From Lachnospiraceae bacterium (GTDB lineage: Bacteria > Bacillota > Clostridia > Lachnospirales > Lachnospiraceae): a stretch of 64,000 nt of DNA. The notes beneath the pieces are model-generated. The model ran no database searches. It was not told the origin of the DNA and saw only the letters and a list, made by a program, of their open reading frames with translations. The translations under genes and the position numbers were made by a program. Positions 1-9,296 of the stretch are shown one piece after another. The DNA lies in NCBI GenBank assembly GCA_015057505.1, contig SVEG01000007.1:1-64000 (forward strand). Direction: 5' to 3'. The first letter of the stretch is position 1, and the number at the start of each line of letters is the position of its first letter.

Positions 1-39
1 TAAAATATTTCAATAATGAAAGACCTGCATATGCATTAA

Positions 40-80
40 ATTACAAAAGCCCAGTTCAGTATAGAACTGAACTAGGCTTT
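40..80 (-). terminator. Intrinsic terminator closing the condensin-like operon
   Basis: Arms at 46-60 and 66-80 pair over 15 positions; the single mismatch is a G-U wobble when read on the minus strand. A short U-rich tail follows on that strand. It lies about 80 bases past the stop of the TPR/P-loop gene, so the operon ends here and does not continue into a further gene. The rest of 1-157 shows no coding potential that I can support. Confidence 0.75.
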
Positions 81-157
81 GGATAGTTATGCTTTTTTGC
101 TGTCTACTTTTACTTGACAACTTCACAATTACTTGCGACTGCTTTTATAGTTGATAA

Positions 158-2407
158 TTAACGGAAATCGACTTCTTTTAAAATGAAGTATGTACCGTCG
201 TCCTTTTTATGTTTTTTGAAGATGTGTTTCCTGTTGTATTTACGGATTGCAGCTTTTACTATTTCCTTAATGTCCTCAAACTCGATAATTGCTGTATCCT
301 GATAAAGTGAAGCAATCTTTGCTGAAAGTGCGAGCTTAGCCATATCATCTATCTTGAACCCCTTCTCCTTAGCATAGCGCCCGGCAAGCTCTGCCCACTC
401 GGAAACCTCAACCTCCCTAAGTTCAAGATAATAGCTGAAATATGTCCTTGCTTCGGGAACTTGCGAAAGTATATACTCCATACCTTCCTTTGTATCTTCA
501 AAAACCACAAACATACCGCCTGTCTCTCCACTCATGAAACGAAGCAATCCCTGTAATGTAGTCTTACTTATGCGCCCTGCATGTTCTACTAGTAAATCGG
601 CATCCTGTAAATGCGAAAAAGTTTCTCTAAGGCCCTTATAATTAAGTCTTTCACCGGAAATCTTTGCAATTTTACGTCCCTTACGACCGCGGATACGGTT
701 AATTTCCTTTATGACATCAACTCCCATGGTTGTCTTACCTGACTTATGCTCTCCAACCACAAGAAGATTACCTGTTGATGAAGAATTTCCCACTCCGACC
801 TGCGCAACATCCCTGAAAAGAAGTGCAAGCTGCTCTTCCATACCTTTCATAAATAGGAAATTATAAAAAATCTCCTTCTGATCAGGTGTTAAACCATTTT
901 CAAACCTAAGGTCGTTATCAGCATCGGTTATCATCTCGTCGGTAACTTTATCAACCGCCTCGGAAATACTGTCAACAAAATTATCACCAAATAGTTCTTC
1001 TGTATCTGCTTCTGCAGATTCTATATCAGGAAGTTCTTCCTCCTCACCCGCTTCGCTCTCTGTCTCAACATAATCATCAGTAGCTCCAACCTCAGTTACT
1101 ACATCAATCTCTGCTTCACCTATATCTTCCTCGATAACCGGATCTTCCTCCTTTTTCTCAGGAACTTCTTTCTTGGTTGACTCTGTATTGACAACTTCCC
1201 AACCATCATTCTTCTCGAACATGGTAAGAATTTCATCAAGTGTCATCTGGCCTTCTATCTGATCATCTTCAGCAGAACTCTTCTTCTCCTCTTCGGCCTC
1301 ATCGACAAAATTACGTCTGATAATACCCTGTTCCTTACGGATATCTATGGTGTCACCACTAACCTTCCTAAAGGAAGTTGAAGGATAAAGCTCCAATTGC
1401 TCACCGTATACCTCTTCCATATTCTGTGCATCAGGCTTTTCTTCTGTCTTATCATCCGATTGCATATTCTCGCTATCTTCTGTTACTACGAATTCCTTCT
1501 CTAAATCCACATCAGAAGCTCCCCATACAGCTCTGAGTGCCTCTGCTTCCGCCTGTCTTAGTTCTGCCTCTGCTGCAGCCGCCTCCGCTGCAAGTCTTGC
1601 TTCCTCGGCTTTTCTCGCCTCAATCTCAGCAAGTCTCTGTGCTTCTGCCTCTGCAACACGCTTAGCTTCCGCCGCCTTGAGTGCTTCTATTTCTGCCACT
1701 CTCTGAGCCTGAATCTGTGCTGCCTTATGGGCTTCTATCTCCGCAAGCCTCTGTGCTTCAAATGCAGCCGCCTCTGCCGCAGCCGCCTTCGCCGCCTCAA
1801 TAGCCACATCCATTACTTCCTGCTGGGCATCCGTAAGATATGCAAAAGAACTCTTAAGTTCAAGGGCCTTAACAACATAGTCTCCGTCCCTAAACCACAA
1901 AAAAATCTCATCACATTGTTCGACACAGCTATCAATCATCCCTGCATCACGGTAACAAAGCGCAAGCTCATATGACCATCTCTCATCCATATCATACTGC
2001 TTATATTCTTCAAGAATGGCCGCCAGCATTTCCGCCGGTGCACCCTTCTTTTTATTTATATGATAGAGCAGCTCATACTTCCTGTTATCCTTCGGGGACA
2101 GATTAACAAAATCTTTGTAATAATTCTGGGCATCCTCTAAATCTCCCATGCGTATACAAACTTCCGTAAGCCTATACGCAAGTCTTCTTCCTATAGGAGC
2201 CTTTTCATATGCCATAATCAAAATATCCTTGGCGTCACTGTATCTTCCACATCTCTCATAAACCTCTCCGACGGTTGTAAGCATATTAACATTCCTTACA
2301 CGTCGCCAGTCTATGGAATCTGCAATCTTCGCAGCGGTCTTATATTCATTTTCAGCAATAAGCTTCATTATCTGTTCTGAACGTACATTATATTCGTATT
2401 TATCCAA
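158..2407 (-). CDS. TPR/coiled-coil protein with C-terminal P-loop (AAA-like) domain
   Basis: About 749 residues. The N-terminal ~200 residues look like TPR helices. Residues ~205-300 are an Ala/Glu-rich repetitive coiled coil (AEAQRLAEIEA-type units). A long acidic, presumably disordered linker follows to ~residue 520. The C-terminal ~200 residues hold a Walker A (GEHKSGKTT, near residue 555) and a weaker Walker B-like DLLVEH, followed by an AAA-lid-like helical tail. The layout recalls EccA-type TPR-AAA proteins, but the family is not named here. A GTG at 2416 directly abuts the AGGAG, so I prefer the TTG at 2407 with 8-base spacing. It sits 45 bases after the SMC-like gene in the same operon. 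Its function is unknown; a regulator or remodeller of the condensin complex is inference only. Confidence 0.75.
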   Translation of the reverse strand: MDKYEYNVRSEQIMKLIAENEYKTAAKIADSIDWRRVRNVNMLTTVGEVYERCGRYSDAKDILIMAYEKAPIGRRLAYRLTEVCIRMGDLEDAQNYYKDFVNLSPKDNRKYELLYHINKKKGAPAEMLAAILEEYKQYDMDERWSYELALCYRDAGMIDSCVEQCDEIFLWFRDGDYVVKALELKSSFAYLTDAQQEVMDVAIEAAKAAAAEAAAFEAQRLAEIEAHKAAQIQAQRVAEIEALKAAEAKRVAEAEAQRLAEIEARKAEEARLAAEAAAAEAELRQAEAEALRAVWGASDVDLEKEFVVTEDSENMQSDDKTEEKPDAQNMEEVYGEQLELYPSTSFRKVSGDTIDIRKEQGIIRRNFVDEAEEEKKSSAEDDQIEGQMTLDEILTMFEKNDGWEVVNTESTKKEVPEKKEEDPVIEEDIGEAEIDVVTEVGATDDYVETESEAGEEEELPDIESAEADTEELFGDNFVDSISEAVDKVTDEMITDADNDLRFENGLTPDQKEIFYNFLFMKGMEEQLALLFRDVAQVGVGNSSSTGNLLVVGEHKSGKTTMGVDVIKEINRIRGRKGRKIAKISGERLNYKGLRETFSHLQDADLLVEHAGRISKTTLQGLLRFMSGETGGMFVVFEDTKEGMEYILSQVPEARTYFSYYLELREVEVSEWAELAGRYAKEKGFKIDDMAKLALSAKIASLYQDTAIIEFEDIKEIVKAAIRKYNRKHIFKKHKKDDGTYFILKEVDFR

Positions 2408-2452
2408 AATATTCACTCCTAATTAACCCTATACAGATATTGTAACCATTCT

Positions 2453-5400
2453 CTACATAAATTGCAATACAGACTGTTCATAATTAAGCTCTTTATATTC
2501 TAATTCTTCTCTTTCGAGACTGCTAAAATAATCCACAACAACCGTCTGCAGCTTGCCGTTTATCATATTCTGTCCGAGTACATAGTTAACATCAAATCGT
2601 CCCGTAATGGCCGGTGTTGCACCACGTGCAGGAACAATAAGCTGCACATTATTGGTCTTAAGAAGTTTGAAAATCGGCTCCCAGATGTAAATATCTTTGG
2701 CTGCACCAAACGGATTATCAATAAATATTACATTCTTAAGTCCGCCCTGTGCATTCGGTGAATTTATATTGGAAATATAATTGATTACACCGATAAGGAA
2801 CTGTATATATATACCCTGAGACTGACCGGTACTTCCAACCGCCTCTTCATAACGAAGATATCTGCTCTGCTCCTTAATACGCTCACGCTTGTAAAGATTG
2901 AGCCTGATGGCATCCATATCCGTTACTATTACAGAGAAAAGCTTCTTCCATGCAAGACCGTTACGAATGTACTTAAGTCTCTCTCCTGCATCCGACATAC
3001 TATCCGCATGCTCCACAAGCATATCAATGTATTTCTCCATCTTCTCTTTGCGGAATTCATCTTTAACATATGGAACCTGAAGGCTGATAATCGAAATCAC
3101 TTCGTCATCCATACGAATCGTTGAAAGCTTGGAAAGCTTCTCGAGTTCAAGCTTGATATTCGCACATGTCTGGAGACACTGGTTCTCAAAATTGTCCTTA
3201 AGGGCCTGCATATCGGATATTCCCCTGATAACACGTTCTTTTTCAAGTGCTATACATGCAACGGTTTCCTTAATATTAGTCTTAAGCGTCTCTACCTCAA
3301 AAGAAGAAACCGGACACTTCATGCTCTCTTTAATCTCAACTGCCAAAGAATATGCCTCAAGCTTCTCCAGCATCTCCGTAAGTCTTCGCTTACCTTTTTC
3401 AAAATCTTCTCGTCTTGCAAGAATATCCCTTCTGAACTTATCAAATTCCTTGGTATATTTCTCGTACGCTGCGTTCATGCTCTCAATATCGTTAAAAACT
3501 TCTGTCGTATTTTCAGGCCTGATATTATCAGTTTTGAAAATACGTTCAAGATCTTTTTTCATGATCTCAAGCGCACGGCCACTCTTCTCTATATCTGCAA
3601 ACCGGGCTTCTATCTGCGCAAGGCTGAGACCTATATCATGTATCTCGCTCTCGCGTGCGGCCACAAAGGCTTTTGCCTCTTCTGCCTTAATATTAATCTC
3701 TTCGTAGGTACCGTATTTCTCAATAATAGCCTTGACTGCGTGAGAAACTCCACCTTCTATACGATTCTTCTCATCACGCTTCAAAATAGCTTCCTTCTGC
3801 ATACGCTTAATCTCGCTCTGATTACGGTTAAGCCTCTCTCTTATTGCCAGAAGTTCTTCATTCTCCGTCCTGAACAACTCATGATTTTCATAAGCGTCTT
3901 TAAGCATATTCTCGTCTGCTCCGTTATAAGCAAGCGTCTGAAGTGCCTTGCCCATGGCCCCCTCATAATTGTTAAGAAGCTGATACTTATCGTCAAGTCC
4001 GCCATGCTGCATGTCAAAAGCACTCTTTACACCGGCAAATCTTGAAACAGCCGTCTCATAATCCATCGGAACAACTCCCGAAGTGCCCATATCTTCCCTA
4101 TAAAACGGCTTATACAAAAGCTCCCAGTCGTTATTAAGTTGCGCAATCTTAGATTTAATCGTATTATATCGTTCCTCGCTTGCCTGTTTTCTACCGGCAA
4201 CAGCTTCAATATGCGCCACCATATCATTATAGCGTTTTGTAAGGATATTTTTCTGCTCAGCCATCTCCCTTAAAATAGTCTGAAGCTCATCTATTTTTCC
4301 GGAAAGACCTATCATTCTCTCAAGCACTTCTGTTTCCTCTTTGAGTGAATTCTCCTGTGCGTTTATACTTTGTAAATCTATCTTAACCTTGGCTTCCTCG
4401 CTCTCGCACTTTGCTATAAGATTAATAAGTTCCTCTCTCTCTGTCTGGAGTCTTTCAAGATCGGCTTTAGCCTTCTCATACTGCTCCCACGCCTTATTCT
4501 CCTTATCGCCATATGCCGCCTGATAACCTGTAAGAAAAGTGCTCTCTTCCCTTAAAAGTTCCTCCTGCTTCTTAAGCTTTTCAAGCTTACCCGTAATATC
4601 CCTAAGTTTGTCTTCTGCCTTTTTTATCTCGCCTTGTCTGCTATTCTCATCCATATACCAGCCTGCAAATGCCGTAGGATAGAGAACACTGTCGCTACCT
4701 CTGTATCTTCCTCCGTCAAGGTCAAGACCATCAAACAACGGCACGGGATATCCTGAAATGCTGTCAGGTACTAGTTTGTCATCTTCCGTAAGTTGCAAAA
4801 TACCCTCTTTGACAACAAGTCCGAACGGAAGAAGCGGAAATGCAAGTACAAGCTGCTCTCTGTCTTCCTGCGACTTCTTAAGAAGATATTCACCGCCGTC
4901 TACTACACTGTAGCCGTAGCAACGCTCAAGATAATCCTTTATCTTAATCTTCTCCTCTGAATCAGGAACCGCAAGACCTCGTCCGTATACCGAAATAAGC
5001 TTCTCCTGTTCCTTTGCATCCTTCTCAAGCTCAATTCTCTGTGCAAGGCTTCCCGCATAACCTTTTTCAAGCTCATGTGCAAGCTCTGCTATATTTCTTG
5101 TATTATAAGCGTCCTTCATGGCATCAACGCGTTTTTTACTCTCCTTTTGCGCCTCAACCTGAAGAATTCCTTCATGCAAAACCCTGTTAACGGCTGTAAT
5201 ATCCGCACTTACCTTTTCATAGCCAAGCTTTGACATGATAAGGTCATCATGAATCTTCTGACTCTTCTTCTCAAGCTCCTTCTTACCTGCAAGAAGCTCC
5301 TCCATGCGGCCTTTAAGCTTCTTATATTCCGCACCTATATCGGTACCGAACAAAAGCGCCGTCTTACTCCAAAGCTCTGAAAGCTGCTTTTTATACTCTC

Positions 5401-6874
5401 TCTCATTGTCCTCTGCAAGAAGCTGTCTGTTGTTCAAAACTGCGAGCTCCTTATCAAGCTCTCTTTCCTTGTCACTGGACTGTGAAAACTCTTCTCTGTC
5501 ACGCAAAACCGCTTCTTCCTGCACCTTAAGTTCCTTTGAAAGAATTACCTCTTCCTCATCCTTAAGGCTCTTTATTTGCGCTGCAAGCAGGGCAAGGCTC
5601 TTTGAGAGCTCACCCTTATCCTTCATTGCGTTATCAATTGTCTCTTTTAATTTGTCTCTTTCACCACGGTAAAAGATATAGTCCAGATAGTCGTTGGCAC
5701 TTTCCTTCTGCTTTAAGTCGGCTGTTATACCATGTACCATGCCTTCCATATCCGCAATCCTGTCTTCTTTAAGCTTAAGCTCCGCAGAAAGTTCCTGCGC
5801 TCTCGCCTCTTCAATACTTATCTTAACGGTATCTGCCTGCCTTTTTGCCTCCTGCAGAGCACCCTTAAGTTCAAGACTTTTATCGGCAAGCTGCGTTCTC
5901 TCAGCATCTTCAGACTCCGTCATTTTACAGATGGAATTGTACACTTTAACAAGCATATCCTCAGAAGCTTCTTTCGCCTGATATGCCGCACCGAGTCCGT
6001 TTGTCTGCTCCGCAAAGCCCTCAAGCACCTCTGTCTGCCTGTCGTAATTTTTAATGTCGCTCTTTTTTCTGGAGAGTTCCACAAGCTTGTCCTTAATATC
6101 AAGAAGCGTCTGCGCCATAGGGTCTTCCTGCGCACTCTCATCAAGAATCTTATTGCGGAAGGACTTCTGGATAATCTCGCTGATAAACATATCCTCAACT
6201 ACTTTACGTGTTGTCTTATAATTTGTCTCGAAATATGTTCTTACATGACCTTCTGTCTTGTTGATACCCCTGATAATCTCCCATTCACTCTCGTAAATAC
6301 CGTACTGACTTATAAAACGCTGATAATCGCCTTTACGATCAAAAATCCTGATTTCAAGGCTGTAGTCCTTTTTCTCAAGGTCACGAAGATACGCCTTAAG
6401 TCCGTTATATGTAACTCTCTCGGTATCACTCTTAAGCGGAAGATTAACGATATCGTTGGCATTAAACTCTCTGTAAAAAATGCAATAATTAAAATATTCC
6501 ACCGATGCCGTATCCTTAGAGCCCGTCTGCTCCTCAGAATCCTCCTTGGAAGCTCTTCTCGCACAAAAGCCCGTCGTCATATATTTATAACCGTCTTTAA
6601 TGTCTCCGTCATTTAAACGCCACTCAATAAGCGAGTGAATAACCGTGTTGTTATTACTGCTTCTGAATAACTTCTCTATCGGCTGCTTCTCATCAAGAGT
6701 ACAGTTGGGAAGCATGTTCTGAAGGAGAAGCAGCATAAGCACACTTTTACCACCGCCGTTGGCAAGATCATATATTGTATTCTTGCCCGACAGTCTGAGA
6801 ACGAAGTCATCATAATACTGTGTACCGAAATTATATTTTACATTATTCACACGAATTCTGTTAATATGCGGCAT
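2453..6874 (-). CDS. SMC/MukB-like ATPase, Wadjet JetC-type
   Basis: 1473 residues. The N-terminal head has Walker A LANGGGKSV (residues ~38-45). Long coiled coils flank a globular hinge-like stretch around residues 660-770. The C-terminal head has a signature-like GSTGQSQG (~1347) and Walker B VIFIDNPFG (~1382-1390). The length and the order head, coil, hinge, coil, head are those of SMC/MukB/JetC proteins, which load on DNA and extrude loops. The residue after the Walker B aspartate is Asn, where most ABC/SMC ATPases have the catalytic Glu. The ATG overlaps the stop of the upstream gene (TAATG), so the two are translationally coupled. I infer the ATPase subunit of a JetABC-like complex; a chromosomal MksB-type condensin is the alternative. 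Confidence 0.85.
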   Translation of the reverse strand: MPHINRIRVNNVKYNFGTQYYDDFVLRLSGKNTIYDLANGGGKSVLMLLLLQNMLPNCTLDEKQPIEKLFRSSNNNTVIHSLIEWRLNDGDIKDGYKYMTTGFCARRASKEDSEEQTGSKDTASVEYFNYCIFYREFNANDIVNLPLKSDTERVTYNGLKAYLRDLEKKDYSLEIRIFDRKGDYQRFISQYGIYESEWEIIRGINKTEGHVRTYFETNYKTTRKVVEDMFISEIIQKSFRNKILDESAQEDPMAQTLLDIKDKLVELSRKKSDIKNYDRQTEVLEGFAEQTNGLGAAYQAKEASEDMLVKVYNSICKMTESEDAERTQLADKSLELKGALQEAKRQADTVKISIEEARAQELSAELKLKEDRIADMEGMVHGITADLKQKESANDYLDYIFYRGERDKLKETIDNAMKDKGELSKSLALLAAQIKSLKDEEEVILSKELKVQEEAVLRDREEFSQSSDKERELDKELAVLNNRQLLAEDNEREYKKQLSELWSKTALLFGTDIGAEYKKLKGRMEELLAGKKELEKKSQKIHDDLIMSKLGYEKVSADITAVNRVLHEGILQVEAQKESKKRVDAMKDAYNTRNIAELAHELEKGYAGSLAQRIELEKDAKEQEKLISVYGRGLAVPDSEEKIKIKDYLERCYGYSVVDGGEYLLKKSQEDREQLVLAFPLLPFGLVVKEGILQLTEDDKLVPDSISGYPVPLFDGLDLDGGRYRGSDSVLYPTAFAGWYMDENSRQGEIKKAEDKLRDITGKLEKLKKQEELLREESTFLTGYQAAYGDKENKAWEQYEKAKADLERLQTEREELINLIAKCESEEAKVKIDLQSINAQENSLKEETEVLERMIGLSGKIDELQTILREMAEQKNILTKRYNDMVAHIEAVAGRKQASEERYNTIKSKIAQLNNDWELLYKPFYREDMGTSGVVPMDYETAVSRFAGVKSAFDMQHGGLDDKYQLLNNYEGAMGKALQTLAYNGADENMLKDAYENHELFRTENEELLAIRERLNRNQSEIKRMQKEAILKRDEKNRIEGGVSHAVKAIIEKYGTYEEINIKAEEAKAFVAARESEIHDIGLSLAQIEARFADIEKSGRALEIMKKDLERIFKTDNIRPENTTEVFNDIESMNAAYEKYTKEFDKFRRDILARREDFEKGKRRLTEMLEKLEAYSLAVEIKESMKCPVSSFEVETLKTNIKETVACIALEKERVIRGISDMQALKDNFENQCLQTCANIKLELEKLSKLSTIRMDDEVISIISLQVPYVKDEFRKEKMEKYIDMLVEHADSMSDAGERLKYIRNGLAWKKLFSVIVTDMDAIRLNLYKRERIKEQSRYLRYEEAVGSTGQSQGIYIQFLIGVINYISNINSPNAQGGLKNVIFIDNPFGAAKDIYIWEPIFKLLKTNNVQLIVPARGATPAITGRFDVNYVLGQNMINGKLQTVVVDYFSSLEREELEYKELNYEQSVLQFM

Positions 6875-7581
6875 TATGCTTCCTCCTCCGTCTTCTGATT
6901 CATAATCTCAAACAAGCGTCCTTTGTTATCCCTGAAATAACTCTCCGCAAGTGCCTTAAAACGATTACGCGGATAATATCTCTCCTGCGCCTCCGACAAA
7001 AGTCCCTGAGACACCATAAAATTAATTACAAGCTTTACAAAGCCGGCCTTTGTTGTCTTAACGGCACGAATTGTTTCCTCCCTGCCCGCAACCGGCAAAT
7101 CCGACCAGGTAAGCGCAATAGCCTTAAAGCTCGCCTCTTCCGATTCGTTGTTAACAAGTACTCCAAGCGAACGGATAATTCCCGAAAGCGACGTATCCAC
7201 ACTCTCCACAACATCCGATATTTTAATATATTCCGTATAATTATAGCTTCCGGAATCGTTATAAAACTTGGTAATCATTATGTACATGATAAAATAGCAT
7301 AAATAAAGCTCTCTGTTCAGTCTGATTCCGAGCGCTCTCTTAAGTTCCTCGTTACTGTAACCGAATACTCTGTTATTCTCTCCTGCCGTAACATAAAGAG
7401 TATTCTGATATTCATACATTGAAAGATTTAATTTTTTAAGGAGCGCCTGAACAATATCATATACTTCCGGATTGTTGCTATAATCGTCGTAAAGCCCGGG
7501 ATAGCTGTTCTGTCCGACTTCTTCGCCCTGAATAAGCTTGCCCGCTATCTCAAGGGCCTTATCTAAGCTTCTCTCATCCAT
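6874..7581 (-). CDS. JetB/MukE-like condensin subunit (DUF6063-like)
   Basis: 235 residues, soluble, predicted mostly helical, with no obvious catalytic motif. The size and the position between the kleisin-like and SMC-like genes, with TAATG overlaps on both sides, match the KITE subunit (MukE, MksE or JetB) of condensin-like systems. I recall clostridial Wadjet relatives carrying a DUF6063 protein in this slot, but the family assignment rests on context and memory rather than on a diagnostic motif. Expected role: winged-helix dimer bridging the kleisin and DNA. Confidence 0.65.
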   Translation of the reverse strand: MDERSLDKALEIAGKLIQGEEVGQNSYPGLYDDYSNNPEVYDIVQALLKKLNLSMYEYQNTLYVTAGENNRVFGYSNEELKRALGIRLNRELYLCYFIMYIMITKFYNDSGSYNYTEYIKISDVVESVDTSLSGIIRSLGVLVNNESEEASFKAIALTWSDLPVAGREETIRAVKTTKAGFVKLVINFMVSQGLLSEAQERYYPRNRFKALAESYFRDNKGRLFEIMNQKTEEEA

Positions 7582-9104
7582 TACTGTCTGCTCCTTTCAA
7601 ATCTTACATTACTAACCTCAAATACTTTAAGAAGTCTGAGTGTATCCTGTGGCTCCTCCGGCATTATAACCTTAAACTCATAATTCCTGTACTGCTCAAA
7701 TTCCGCCTCTTTCATAATCTCTGCCATTATGCCTTCAAGGAAGGTATCGGGCTTACTCATAAACGCCTCAACTTCATATTCCTTCTTCTGGCAAAGGTGG
7801 ATAAGGAAGGTGTAATAATCACCGTTACGGAATAACTCTTCTCCGAGTCTTGTCTCCAAGGCGTCATTCCACTCCTTAAGGGTAAAGCTCTCTCTTTCCT
7901 TAAGAGCCTCAAAAAGACTCCAGATAAAGAATCTGAAATTACCCGTAATACGCCTATCCTCTATCTCGTCCTCGTATACGTAATCCGTAACCTCAACATC
8001 CTTCTCAATCTTCTCTGCAACCTCCGTCTTCTCGGGTGCCATAAGAAGCATATCGTCAATAACAGAAAAGCTGAAAAGCTTCCTCGTGTTAAGCCCGAAA
8101 AGCGGCTCTGCAAAAAGACTTAGGAGCTCAGGTTTGTCCTCCTGCATAAGAAGAGACATTGCTTCTTTAAAATCAAAGGTTGTCCGTAGCCTGCTAAGCT
8201 TAGCCTGCTCAATCGCCTCATCCGTTCTTTTCTGAAGCTCCGTACACGCACTGAGAAGCTCACTGTGCTTCTGAATTGCCTTCTTAAGCTCCATGTCGAG
8301 ACGATAAATCTCCTCAAGTGCCTGCACGCTGTCTTGCTTAGCTCTCTCCAATGTCTTCTCAAGAAGCTCCTTATTCTTGTTAAACATCTTCTGCTCATCC
8401 GCAAACCAACGTATACCCGTCTCAACGAATTCCTCAAAGGCTTTAACACCTTGAAAAACATCCGCACTGAGAAGTGTAAGTACCTCGTTACGCTTCGCAT
8501 TAAGCCTTCTGACCTCATTATTGATTCGGCGCACCACATCCGTACCGCCCTTGAAATTCTGCGACTTAATCATTTTTTCAAGAAGGAGCTGCGCCACGTT
8601 GATGTCGCTTCCCTCCTTAACTTCCTTGGTATCAAGATAAAACTCTATACCCTCCGACGTTACGGTATATACAACCTCATCCTCCTCAAACCTACTGTCA
8701 AAATACTTCACACGGATGCTCTTTTTTACCCTATCCGCCGGATCAAAATACTCGTATGTAAAAGGCTTACCGCCATTAGTAATCTTCTCAAAAACATAGG
8801 ATGCAAGCTCCACGCCCTCTTCCTCAGAAAGCGGCGCCCTAAAATCCCTCTTAATCAGTTCAATAAGAAATTCTTTATACTCCTCATATGTAACTCCCTG
8901 CTCCTGGAAATTATTCTTGTCAATAAAAAATCTGAGAAGCGCCATCACAATATATCCCATGTCGAGTTCCTCAAAACGCCCCTCACGGTACTGCGAAAAC
9001 GACATATTCGTCAAGCAAAAGAAAGGATAATAACGCTTAAGATTCTGAACTCTCTCGCCATGTTCACCGATAATATCATGAATTAAAATATGCTGATTCA
9101 TCAT
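7581..9104 (-). CDS. JetA/MukF-like kleisin subunit (DUF5716-like)
   Basis: 507 residues. The N-terminal half reads as compact helical or winged-helix segments. Residues ~195-300 form a charged coiled region rich in RRINNEVRRLNAKRNEV-type heptads. An acidic linker and a C-terminal helical domain follow, the usual plan of a kleisin such as MukF, MksF or JetA. It is the first gene of the four-gene operon, with promoter 9175-9203 and AAAGGAGG 13 bases before the first of two adjacent ATG codons. It ends in a TAATG overlap with the JetB-like gene. It is predicted to bridge the heads of the SMC-like ATPase. It resembles the clostridial JetA family (formerly DUF5716), recalled from memory. Confidence 0.7.
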   Translation of the reverse strand: MMNQHILIHDIIGEHGERVQNLKRYYPFFCLTNMSFSQYREGRFEELDMGYIVMALLRFFIDKNNFQEQGVTYEEYKEFLIELIKRDFRAPLSEEEGVELASYVFEKITNGGKPFTYEYFDPADRVKKSIRVKYFDSRFEEDEVVYTVTSEGIEFYLDTKEVKEGSDINVAQLLLEKMIKSQNFKGGTDVVRRINNEVRRLNAKRNEVLTLLSADVFQGVKAFEEFVETGIRWFADEQKMFNKNKELLEKTLERAKQDSVQALEEIYRLDMELKKAIQKHSELLSACTELQKRTDEAIEQAKLSRLRTTFDFKEAMSLLMQEDKPELLSLFAEPLFGLNTRKLFSFSVIDDMLLMAPEKTEVAEKIEKDVEVTDYVYEDEIEDRRITGNFRFFIWSLFEALKERESFTLKEWNDALETRLGEELFRNGDYYTFLIHLCQKKEYEVEAFMSKPDTFLEGIMAEIMKEAEFEQYRNYEFKVIMPEEPQDTLRLLKVFEVSNVRFERSRQ

Positions 9105-9174
9105 AATCTGCGCTTATCCTCCTTTCTCTCAGTAAAATGTGGTCACTCTCGCCCACGATAACTATATATAGTAT

Positions 9175-9203
9175 ATTATATAAGAAAATAGTACTATTAT
9201 CAA
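9175..9203 (-). promoter_or_regulatory. Sigma-A promoter of the JetABC-like operon
   Basis: On the minus strand, TTGATA (9198-9203) and a perfect TATAAT (9175-9180) are separated by exactly 17 bases. This places transcription start about 65 bases before the JetA-like gene. The strong consensus suggests constitutive expression rather than tight phage-induced control. Confidence 0.75.
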
Positions 9204-9236
9204 GGCAATTCTCCCTTAACTTTAAACATTTTTTGC

Positions 9237-9265
9237 TTGCCAAAAAACGGTTTGTTTGATATATT
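9237..9265 (+). promoter_or_regulatory. Promoter of signal peptidase gene
   Basis: TTGCCA (9237-9242), a 17-base spacer and TATATT (9260-9265) lie upstream of the lepB-like start. It is divergent from the JetABC promoter, and the two promoters share a ~90-base region. Confidence 0.6.
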
Positions 9266-9296
9266 AGGGATAGTATTTTGAAAGGTGACAATGCTT

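Noticed and set aside
1..157. JetD-type nuclease gene or its remnant at the left end
   Set aside because: The stretch holds a terminator and no coding frame with a Toprim-like motif; a gene beyond the window cannot be excluded.
1540..1800. Repetitive Ala/Glu stretch as a DNA tandem repeat
   Set aside because: The nucleotide units vary and only the protein heptad-like pattern repeats, so it is a coiled coil inside the TPR/P-loop protein.
5732..6616. Long plus-strand open frame (294 codons) opposite the SMC-like gene
   Set aside because: It is fully antisense to a clear coding gene, has no ribosome site, and its composition is that of reverse-complemented coiled-coil codons.
8265..9086. Plus-strand open frame (273 codons) opposite the kleisin-like gene
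   Set aside because: Antisense shadow of a well-supported gene; no family features or ribosome site.
9285..9296. GTG start (9285) for signal peptidase
   Set aside because: The GTG is part of the AAAGGTGA ribosome site itself; ATG 9297 has correct spacing.
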